Part shown: positions 1 through 5,141 of the stretch, one piece after another | Layout of the letters: every line of letters begins with the position of its first letter | How positions within the stretch are numbered: position 1 is the stretch's first letter | Assembly: GCA_020432595.1 (NCBI GenBank) | Contig: JAGQGA010000020.1 | Location: 1-12,090 of the forward strand | Length of the DNA stretch: 12,090 nt | Origin: Anaerolineales bacterium | GTDB taxonomy: Bacteria > Chloroflexota > Anaerolineae > Promineifilales > Promineifilaceae | Direction of reading: 5' to 3' | Position numbers and translations under genes: made by a program | Notes under the pieces: model-generated | Told to the model about the DNA's origin: nothing | Seen by the model: the letters and a program-made list of their open reading frames with translations, nothing else | Database searches by the model: none

Positions 1-153
1 GGGAACCCGTTAGCATGCTTTTATTCTTACTCCTACTTTTTTATTCTCTCCCTACCAACATCACAGATTGCAGATATGTAACAAGTACCAATACAAATAC
101 CCGCTTGTTGATCTTGAACATTTAAAGCAAAGAGGCCTTTGAATAGAAAGAAG

Positions 154-178
154 CTCCCCACCATGCAATAGTGGGGAG
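154..178 (-). terminator. Hairpin terminator candidate for the leftward gene cluster
   Basis: The 8-bp arms CTCCCCAC (154-161) and GTGGGGAG (171-178) pair perfectly around a 9-nt loop. The hairpin lies 8 nt beyond the stop codon of the leftward DUF4258-type gene. Read on the minus strand it is followed by a pyrimidine/T-rich stretch (CTTCTTTCTATTC). That fits an intrinsic terminator, although the T-tract is interrupted. The 150 bases to its left hold no gene I can support. Confidence 0.6.
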
Positions 179-186
179 ATTCGTTG

Positions 187-570
187 CTAAACAACTATCT
201 TGTTCAGCACCCAAATGTTTTTATAACAGATTGGATTACGACCATAACAATCTTTTTGCTTGATTTTGCGAAGCCCCTGTTGTCGATTGCGGTAGACTGT
301 GATGATGTGGGATCCATCTCGACTAAGCACAACGACGGTGCCTTCAAGGCGTTCGAATTTCTTCTCAAACTCCCTGGATTTTTGAATATCTCGGCTGCCC
401 AAAAAAACAAAAATTGCGCCACCGCGATGAAACCATTGCCCGTTTTCCAAGACAAACTCAATATTATTTTTCGATACATTTCGCTGAGCCATACGGAGTT
501 TGGCATGTTTCGAATGTTCGTATGATTGTTCATTGCCCGGGTCATTATGGTAACGATACCTTTTTGCCAT
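187..570 (-). CDS. DUF4258-type small protein (possible RelE-like fold)
   Basis: This 127-residue basic protein has the order typical of DUF4258. An N-terminal HAKLRMAQRNVS segment (about residues 22-33) is followed by a helix ending in EFVLENGQW, then a strand pair, and a C-terminal segment with GTVVVLSRDGSHIITVYRNR (about residues 77-96). DUF4258 proteins are small and mostly uncharacterised; the His/Arg-rich helix plus strands recalls RelE/BECR-type toxins, but that link is only a fold-level suggestion. The start at 570 is set by AAGGAG 7 nt upstream. It is the last gene of a leftward set, 122 nt after the 130-residue gene, and a terminator-like hairpin follows. No obvious antitoxin gene is adjacent, so a toxin role is not supported by context. 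The 30-residue tail after the core is rich in Lys, Asn and Ile and looks unconserved. Confidence 0.75.
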   Translation of the reverse strand: MAKRYRYHNDPGNEQSYEHSKHAKLRMAQRNVSKNNIEFVLENGQWFHRGGAIFVFLGSRDIQKSREFEKKFERLEGTVVVLSRDGSHIITVYRNRQQGLRKIKQKDCYGRNPICYKNIWVLNKIVV

Positions 571-692
571 TTTTAATCTCCTTATATTTGGTTTCCTCTA
601 CATTGTCTTTCTCTATCCGAGCTTGCGTCGGCCCATCTGTTTACTGTCATGCCGTGACGGCCTTCACCTATGCCCCAACCAAATCTTTAGCT

Positions 693-1085
693 TCATTCCG
701 TGGGTTGCTGTCGAACTGCAAGAGCACACCAAATTTGCATAGGTGGTAATTTCGTTTTGGTTTCAAGAAAGTTGATCCTATATTCCTTTGGCGGAAAGCC
801 CATCCGGTTCAATGTAAGATGTATCAGATCCTGCATGTTGGTATGCAGGTCACTTGGGTTGCCTTTGTAACCGACAATAGCTTCAACTTTGGCTTTAGTG
901 GTTAGCTGGAAGGCTGGATTGATTTCATGCAAAATATGGTCGGCCCACTGGTAAGCGGCCGTATCACTTGCAAATACTAAAAATGTGTCACAGACCAACA
1001 CGGCTGCATCCAACTGAAGCTGAGTTGCCTGATTGATTGGTTGAACGACTGATGGTTTATTATTGTGCCAAGAAAACATCTTCAT
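693..1085 (-). CDS. Hypothetical protein, 130 residues
   Basis: I do not recognise this family. The protein starts with a short polar segment, then a hydrophobic stretch (LDAAVLVCDTFLVFA, about residues 25-39). That stretch looks like a buried helix or strand rather than a confident membrane span, because it contains Asp and Cys. The rest is mixed alpha/beta with no metal motif, signal peptide or repeat. GGAAGG lies just upstream of the ATG and supports the start at 1085. It begins 43 nt after the stop of the cyclase gene on the same strand, so co-transcription with the cyclase is likely. It may be a cyclase partner or an unrelated passenger; nothing in the sequence decides this. Confidence 0.6.
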   Translation of the reverse strand: MKMFSWHNNKPSVVQPINQATQLQLDAAVLVCDTFLVFASDTAAYQWADHILHEINPAFQLTTKAKVEAIVGYKGNPSDLHTNMQDLIHLTLNRMGFPPKEYRINFLETKTKLPPMQIWCALAVRQQPTE

Positions 1086-1128
1086 ATCCTTCCTTTGCTG
1101 TACATTTTTCGCCTGTTATTCCAGCCAA

Positions 1129-1728
1129 TCAAGCCATTAAGCTGTGCGCTTGTTGCCTGATGGTCACCAAGCGGGCAGTAGGCAAACCGATCCACGGGCG
1201 GAGCCGCCAAAGACGAGAAAAAAAAGTGGGCTGTCGTCCATCGGGCTGGGTTAGCTCAAAAACTGTAAGTGGCTGGCTTAAACCTTTTAGCCGATAATTA
1301 CCCAATCTCTCAAGCGAAGAACCCGACGGTACACACATTGCTCTGGCCGCAGTCGCCGTTAGTAGTATTTGTTCACCATGTCCGGCAGCCAGAAGCCTTG
1401 TCGTTTGGTTAATAGTGGCGCCAAAGTAATCGCCGTTCCTGTGTTGGGCTTGACCTGCGTGGATGGCATACCGCACCCGGAGTTTGCCAATATTGCCCCA
1501 ATCGTGGGCTCGCAGTTGGCGTTGGACATGAAGCGCAAATTCCAATGGATTACCGGAAGGGAAAACGGCAAATATGCCGTCGCCAGTATGTTTAATGATT
1601 TGCCCACCCCAAAGTCCAATCTCGTTCTCCAGAATTGCATCATGCTGCTGTAATGCTTCACCCATAGCCTCACCATATTTTTCCCATAATCTGGTAGATC
1701 CTTCGATATCGGTAAAAAGAAATAGCAT
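1129..1728 (-). CDS. Single-domain class III adenylate cyclase
   Basis: The 199-residue protein is almost entirely one class III nucleotide cyclase catalytic domain, expected to make cAMP from ATP as a cytoplasmic dimer. The two metal-binding aspartates are present: D7 in FLFTDIEGST and D50 in HTGDG. The adenine-selecting pair is Lys46 (IIKHTGDG) and Asp100 (DYFGATIN), and the transition-state residues are Asn107 and Arg111. Spacing matches active enzymes (D-x6-N-x3-R), so activity and ATP preference are well supported. The domain is followed by LKGLSQPLTVFEL, which usually links these domains to an AAA/TPR or regulator module. Here the protein stops about 35 residues later with a Trp/Arg/Leu-rich tail instead. 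There is no signal peptide or membrane segment. AAGGAGG 7 nt upstream fixes the start. It leads a leftward three-gene set and is divergent from the CHAT cluster. I see no convincing sigma70 promoter for it. Confidence 0.92.
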   Translation of the reverse strand: MLFLFTDIEGSTRLWEKYGEAMGEALQQHDAILENEIGLWGGQIIKHTGDGIFAVFPSGNPLEFALHVQRQLRAHDWGNIGKLRVRYAIHAGQAQHRNGDYFGATINQTTRLLAAGHGEQILLTATAARAMCVPSGSSLERLGNYRLKGLSQPLTVFELTQPDGRQPTFFSRLWRLRPWIGLPTARLVTIRQQAHSLMA

Positions 1729-1918
1729 CTTATTGCCTCCTTCTTCGGTTGTGTTCCAATCTTCTTGCCCTCAGAAGGATGGCATAGGGTTTTGCCTCTC
1801 ATTCTTTTGCTAAATCCTAAGCGGCCCAACTATCCTTCACTTAGGTGATAGGGGTTTGAGTTTTTTCTGGGGGGATATCTTTCAGATCGCCTATAAACCG
1901 CCGGAGGTTTTGGGTTAG
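1729..1918. other. Intergenic stretch left of the MFS remnant
   Basis: This is the left part of the divergent intergenic region. Apart from the cyclase ribosome binding site (complement of 1736-1742), I see no gene, RNA or strong promoter. Short inverted arms CTATC/GATAG near 1830-1851 are too weak to interpret. The leftward promoter should lie here, but no good -35/-10 pair stands out. Confidence 0.4.
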
Positions 1919-2280
1919 GCAGACAAAACGGTGGCGGCTGTAATGCGTCAGTATGCCGCAGGACTGCGCTGCCTGAGGCAGCATGTTGTTGATGTCCTTT
2001 TCATCACCCGGATCAAAGCAAGCGTGGCCCTGCTTATTTCCAGCGGTTTCCAGGTTACATTGCTAAACAAATCTTCGTGATTGGCCAGGGAGGCGACACT
2101 CACCTGGGCTTGATGTATGCCGTGGTCGGGATGGGCATCGGTATCAGCCCCATTATTGCCGCCATTTTCCCGGTGCCGTTGTGGGTCAGGCGCTAGATAC
2201 CCATCTAGGGATTGCTAGGAGCTTGCGTAGGATGGCTGCCTTAACCCTGATTCTTGAGATACTGTGGTTTTGGCGTTTGA
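1919..2280 (+). pseudogene. Decayed fragment of an MFS transporter
   Basis: Three consecutive reading frames give MFS-like text. From 1919 the frame reads through MRQYAAGLRCLRQH and ITRIKASVALLISSGFQ to a stop at 2078-2080. The next frame continues from about 2068 with QIFVIGQGGDTHLGLMYAVV, then GMGIGISPIIAAIF, to a stop at 2194-2196. The third frame, from about 2181, reads ARSLRRMAALTLILEILWFW. The loop before a transmembrane helix, the GDTHLGLMYAVVGMGIGISP pattern and the following RxLRR cytoplasmic loop are what one sees around helices 7-8 of MFS_3-type drug or siderophore exporters. At least two frameshifts separate the pieces. Both ends of the transporter are missing, so this is a dead remnant. 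The family call rests on pattern recognition alone. Confidence 0.6.
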
Positions 2281-2308
2281 CGAAGACAAAATGCTTGAGG
2301 AGAAATAG

Positions 2309-2342
2309 ATTGCCAGGCGCCACTGGCATAGCGCCTGGCAAT
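2309..2342. repeat. Perfect 12-bp inverted repeat (hairpin 1)
   Basis: The arms ATTGCCAGGCGC (2309-2320) and GCGCCTGGCAAT (2331-2342) are exact reverse complements around a 10-nt loop. No T-tract follows on the plus strand, so it is not a typical rightward intrinsic terminator. It lies just after the transporter remnant and may be its relic terminator, a REP-like element, or part of the structured region that continues to the right. Confidence 0.8.
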
Positions 2343-2348
2343 AAAATT

Positions 2349-2372
2349 GCTCGGGTTCTAGAGAACCAGAGC
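2349..2372. repeat. 11-bp inverted repeat with one mismatch (hairpin 2)
   Basis: The arms GCTCGGGTTCT (2349-2359) and AGAACCAGAGC (2362-2372) pair with a single mismatch and only 2 nt between them. Such a short spacer suits a cruciform or a dimeric protein-binding site better than an RNA hairpin tip, although the innermost pairs could open. It begins 7 nt after hairpin 1. Confidence 0.7.
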
Positions 2373-2373
2373 G

Positions 2374-2402
2374 AGGCTCAAGCGACTGGAGTTGAGCCTT
2401 TT
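2374..2402 (+). terminator. Terminator-like hairpin 3
   Basis: AGGCTCAA (2374-2381) pairs perfectly with TTGAGCCT (2392-2399) around 10 nt, and the 3' arm runs into TTTT (2399-2402). This is a possible rightward intrinsic terminator, which would insulate the downstream operon from transcription entering through the transporter remnant. The T-tract is short, so strength is uncertain. Confidence 0.45.
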
Positions 2403-2408
2403 CACAAA

Positions 2409-2425
2409 CTTGGGATCTACCCAAG
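2409..2425. repeat. Short inverted repeat (hairpin 4)
   Basis: CTTGGG (2409-2414) and CCCAAG (2420-2425) pair perfectly around a 5-nt loop. Alone this is unremarkable, but it is the fourth dyad in about 117 nt and sits 20 nt upstream of the proposed -35 box. Confidence 0.5.
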
Positions 2426-2445
2426 GATGTTAAAGTAAACCTGCT

Positions 2446-2476
2446 TTGTCAGAAACATTGCGCCATGTGTTACAAT
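2446..2476 (+). promoter_or_regulatory. Candidate sigma70-type promoter for the CHAT operon
   Basis: TTGTCA (2446-2451) matches a -35 box at five of six positions, and TACAAT (2471-2476) matches a -10 box at five of six. The spacer is 19 nt, longer than the ideal 17. Transcription would start near 2483. That would make any start codon at 2475 unusable and leave a leader of about 125 nt before the preferred start of the zinc-ribbon gene. Confidence 0.45.
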
Positions 2477-2479
2477 GTT
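2454..2479. promoter_or_regulatory. Dyad overlapping the promoter, possible operator
   Basis: AACATTG (2454-2460) and CAATGTT (2473-2479) are perfect inverted half-sites separated by 12 nt. They cover the spacer and the -10 box of the candidate promoter. Half-sites about two helical turns apart in that position are typical of dimeric repressor operators. The regulator is unknown, and no DNA-binding protein is evident in the window. Confidence 0.4.
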
Positions 2480-2491
2480 GCCGATGTCTCT

Positions 2492-2513
2492 ATTCAGTAG
2501 ATCTACTATGAAT
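2492..2513. repeat. Palindrome in the presumed leader
   Basis: AGTAGATCTACT (2496-2507) is a perfect 12-bp palindrome. It is extended by ATTC (2492-2495) and GAAT (2510-2513) across a 2-nt bulge. A second dyad, CTACAT (2523-2528) with ATGTAG (2540-2545), follows. Both lie between the presumed transcription start and the preferred start codon, so they could act as leader structure or as protein sites. Confidence 0.5.
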
Positions 2514-2609
2514 AAGGTAAATCTACATCTGACATTGCCATGTAGTTCTTGTTTGCTTGTGTATAGGGGATTAAGTTGTTCAAGCGAAAAATCAGTCGGT
2601 ATTCCTGGC

Positions 2610-3767
2610 ATGCATGTGATGAAAAATGACAATGTGTGGCAAACGGCCATAACTCACATGACAGTTTGGCTGCGCGACCAATTTCCTGAAGAGGATCTCT
2701 TGGAAATGCAGGTCGGCCGTTTCGTGGCGAGTTTTGCCGAAAATCTTGATCGATTTTTGACACAATATCCGCTGGAATCTACGTTGTCCCGGTCAGAACT
2801 TGCTCTACTTCTGGTCATCAGCTTCCTTTACCCAGAGGAAGAAACGGTACCTAGAGAACAGTTAGCGCAGCAACTTTTTAGCCTGGCCCCTGACGGGAAG
2901 GAGACTGTTGACAACGCCTGTTTGGATTTGGCCATAGCGTTTGGTTGTGGTTGGCGACCAGAAGGTGCCATAGTCAGTGAGATTAAGGCTGGACGCTGGC
3001 ATCGCGCCATAGTGGCCCTCCGCATTATGGTCGAAGGCTCTCTGCATCAAACCTTTAAGCTCATTACCCCGCTACTCCCCCAACAGTATTCGATATTTTC
3101 TGGCTCCATGAAAGAGTGGGGGCGCTTTTACAGCAATATCATCACCTTGGAACTGGCTAACAATCGGTGTCGCTGTGGCAAACACAAGCAAAGCTGCAAG
3201 AGCAAAGGGGATGCCTATGCTTGTGGGCAGTCCTGCTGCCGTGAGGAACATCAAATATCGAGTTGGAGCCCAGCGGTTTGTTCCTTGCAGGCATTTATTG
3301 CCCACAGCATACGGGGGAATGCTGGCAGCCAGTTGAAAACAGGCGCATTAATCACCAGCATGCTCTATCCTCTATTAAACGAAGACAGTGGATTCACGAT
3401 AGATTCTGTCGAGTTTAAGGTGTGTGGCTGTTGCAGTAATCCGACTGTTCTTGAAGCCCTTGCCCAGCACAAGGAACCGCAAAGCCACGGGAGTGTCATG
3501 TATGAAGGAAACAGCTGTCCAGAATGTGATACACCAGCCAGTCGGCACACAACTTATCACAAAGCGCGTAAAAATTGGATCTTAATCCCCTATGAGTTTG
3601 GTGGAGCGTACGAAATGCACGATCGGTGGCGCTGCCCACGCTGCCGGAATCTCTTTCCGGTTACGCTGGCAACCTGCCCGTTGTGCAGCGCGGCGACGCC
3701 TCAACGAAAAACGACTATCTGGGTGTATTCGCCGTGGCTGCGACATGTGGATGGGGAGGAAGATTAA
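2610..3767 (+). CDS. Cysteine-rich zinc-ribbon protein, first gene of the CHAT operon
   Basis: From the ATG at 2610 the protein has 385 residues. I do not recognise a named family. The first 185 residues are helical and Cys-poor (WLRDQFPEEDLLEMQVGRFV). The rest is a metal-binding region: a cluster C187, C189, C196, C205, C209, C210; then C272, C274, C275; a C303-x2-C306 pair; and a textbook C-terminal ribbon C342-x2-C345-x10-C356-x2-C359. Several structural zincs are likely, suggesting a protein- or nucleic-acid-binding role in the cytoplasm. The start is uncertain. The frame is open from 2475, but the region before 2610 translates to unconvincing sequence and overlaps the promoter and palindromes. 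ATGs at 2508, 2610 and 2619 are all possible, and none has a good Shine-Dalgarno. The stop is 2 nt before the next gene, implying coupled translation and a shared function. A sigma-factor relationship for the N-terminal half was considered but could not be shown. Confidence 0.8.
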   Translation: MHVMKNDNVWQTAITHMTVWLRDQFPEEDLLEMQVGRFVASFAENLDRFLTQYPLESTLSRSELALLLVISFLYPEEETVPREQLAQQLFSLAPDGKETVDNACLDLAIAFGCGWRPEGAIVSEIKAGRWHRAIVALRIMVEGSLHQTFKLITPLLPQQYSIFSGSMKEWGRFYSNIITLELANNRCRCGKHKQSCKSKGDAYACGQSCCREEHQISSWSPAVCSLQAFIAHSIRGNAGSQLKTGALITSMLYPLLNEDSGFTIDSVEFKVCGCCSNPTVLEALAQHKEPQSHGSVMYEGNSCPECDTPASRHTTYHKARKNWILIPYEFGGAYEMHDRWRCPRCRNLFPVTLATCPLCSAATPQRKTTIWVYSPWLRHVDGEED

Positions 3768-3769
3768 AG

Positions 3770-5128
3770 ATGACAAAACAGAGTCAAAACGCGTACGCAT
3801 CTATTATTGCTGAAACCAACCGTTTGTTGGCTGAACGATCGTGGATCTTATCAGAGGGGATGTATGTTGAAAGTACAACCGTCTCCCTTTTTATTGATCC
3901 AATGCCTGGGCAAACGGCTGGCCATTTGCATGCCCCACTAACGATTTTCCCGCTCGTTGGAAAGCTGACAGATCTTGAGGGAGCCACTATCTCGATGGCC
4001 GCAGACAGCGCAGCCGGAGCAGTTTATTTTGGACAGCTAGATAAACGTGGCCAAATATTATTCCGCGACCTTCAACCGGGAACCTATCAATGTTTGGCGC
4101 TCAACGAACCAGACATGGTATCTGCGCCACAGCCCGTTCTCTCCATATTGCCGCCCTTGGCTGTTGCCCAGACAGTAGAAGCGGCCGATGCTGAGCTGTA
4201 CCGGTTGATTAACGCCAGCCAAACCCTTCAGATCATTTTACGTCGTTCTGGTGGAAACTTTTTGCTCTCCTTCCAGACGGAGGATGAGAGGTGGCAGAAC
4301 AAGCTGATTCGGTTTGCCTGGACCCCCTTATTTTCAACAGAGCAAAACCCGTTACTGGCCCAAACTCAGACGTTACTGGCTGTGCTAACAAAGGATGAGG
4401 CAGAGGGTGTTTTTAAGGCGGATGTGAATATCGGGCAGGCTTCTCCTGCCTTCATGCTGCGTGTAAGTGAGCAGCCTTGGGCTTGGCAATGGGTCAGTGC
4501 CCAAGATGAAAACGTGCTGCGACAATCTGTTGCCAGCGCTGCTAATGAACATAGCCGCCGAGCGTGGCAGGTGGCCGCCACGAATCTTTCCTTGCCCGCA
4601 GCCATTCAACCAATTCTGCGCCATGCGATACATGACCTGAACAGCCATCCTCGTCGGCTTTGGTGGCGGCCGGTAGAAACGATTGGCGAGCAGGTTTCTC
4701 TTTTTATCAATACACTGCAGGTACATATCCGTGCCGAAATGGCCACCTTTAGCGGGCTATCGTCTGCCTTCCCAGCCTCAAGCCTGGCCATGGCCGCAAC
4801 TCGCAGCCAGGAGACCAATCAACCAAATGCCGTCAAGGTTGTGCCTCTCACCGCCCCCAGTGAAGCGTTTGCTTTACGTCTTATCGTCGGACCTGTCTCG
4901 GGCCAGCAAACCACCTTCAGCATTCAGGTCATGGACACGCTGCAGCAGCCGCTGCCCCGCGTACGGGTCAACTTGTCTAATGACCAGAAACAGCTGTTGG
5001 AAGGGGATATGACGCGTGAAGATGGTCTGGTCACCTTCCATACACTTGAGCCCAATACCTATTTTGTCACTGTTTGGTATCGTGACGAAAAAATAGAATT
5101 GCCCATCACCTTTACCGCGGACGGGTAA
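3770..5128 (+). CDS. Protein with two carboxypeptidase-regulatory/Cna-B-like domains
   Basis: The protein has 452 residues. The start at 3770 is set by GGGGAGGA just upstream; an in-frame ATG at 3626 lies inside the preceding gene and is unlikely. There is no signal peptide, so it should be cytoplasmic. Residues about 66-112 (GQLDKRGQILFRDLQPGTYQ) and about 381-449 (TREDGLVTFHTLEPNTYFVT) each show the pattern of carboxypeptidase-regulatory/Cna-B-like beta-sandwich domains: variable strand, T/D-x-x-G-x-x-x-F/L, then L-x-P-G/N-x-Y. The region between them (about 130-370) is unrecognised, moderately hydrophobic and rich in Ala, Gln and Leu. Proteins with such a domain beside CHAT genes recur in bacteria, by my recollection, and may bind or be cut by the CHAT protease. 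The gene is wedged 2 nt after the zinc-ribbon gene and 13 nt before the CHAT gene, so the three are surely one transcript. Confidence 0.85.
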   Translation: MTKQSQNAYASIIAETNRLLAERSWILSEGMYVESTTVSLFIDPMPGQTAGHLHAPLTIFPLVGKLTDLEGATISMAADSAAGAVYFGQLDKRGQILFRDLQPGTYQCLALNEPDMVSAPQPVLSILPPLAVAQTVEAADAELYRLINASQTLQIILRRSGGNFLLSFQTEDERWQNKLIRFAWTPLFSTEQNPLLAQTQTLLAVLTKDEAEGVFKADVNIGQASPAFMLRVSEQPWAWQWVSAQDENVLRQSVASAANEHSRRAWQVAATNLSLPAAIQPILRHAIHDLNSHPRRLWWRPVETIGEQVSLFINTLQVHIRAEMATFSGLSSAFPASSLAMAATRSQETNQPNAVKVVPLTAPSEAFALRLIVGPVSGQQTTFSIQVMDTLQQPLPRVRVNLSNDQKQLLEGDMTREDGLVTFHTLEPNTYFVTVWYRDEKIELPITFTADG

Positions 5129-5141
5129 AGTCGAGGAAAAA

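Noticed and set aside
586..654. Tiny leftward frame of about 22 codons between the two left-hand small genes
   Set aside because: There is no Shine-Dalgarno and no recognisable feature, and the length is expected by chance.
187..1085. Toxin-antitoxin pair formed by the DUF4258-type protein and the 130-residue protein
   Set aside because: The 122-nt gap, the gene order and the lack of any DNA-binding or antitoxin motif in the larger protein do not fit a typical pair.
1359..1829. A 156-codon leftward frame overlapping the cyclase
   Set aside because: It is an out-of-frame overlap of the cyclase gene with no ribosome binding site and no recognisable domain.
2349..2372. tRNA T-arm resemblance (GGTTCTAGAGAACC)
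   Set aside because: The loop would be 2 nt instead of 7, and no acceptor, D or anticodon arms can be folded around it.
2181..2438. An 85-codon rightward open frame
   Set aside because: Its first third is the third frame of the transporter remnant and the rest runs through hairpins 1-4. There is no Shine-Dalgarno and no protein-like composition after residue 35.
2475..2609. N-terminal extension of the zinc-ribbon gene from an ATG at 2475
   Set aside because: The ATG lies within the candidate -10 box, upstream of the likely transcription start. The extension reads as low-quality sequence across palindromes. It cannot be fully excluded without protein or transcript data.
2610..3170. Sigma-factor-like N-terminal half in the zinc-ribbon protein
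   Set aside because: CHAT operons sometimes sit beside sigma factors, but I could not align this region with sigma regions 2 or 4, so no such call is made.
3626..3769. Earlier in-frame ATG for the beta-sandwich gene
   Set aside because: It would overlap the zinc-ribbon gene by 142 nt over its conserved C-terminal ribbon, while the ATG at 3770 has a strong Shine-Dalgarno at the normal distance.
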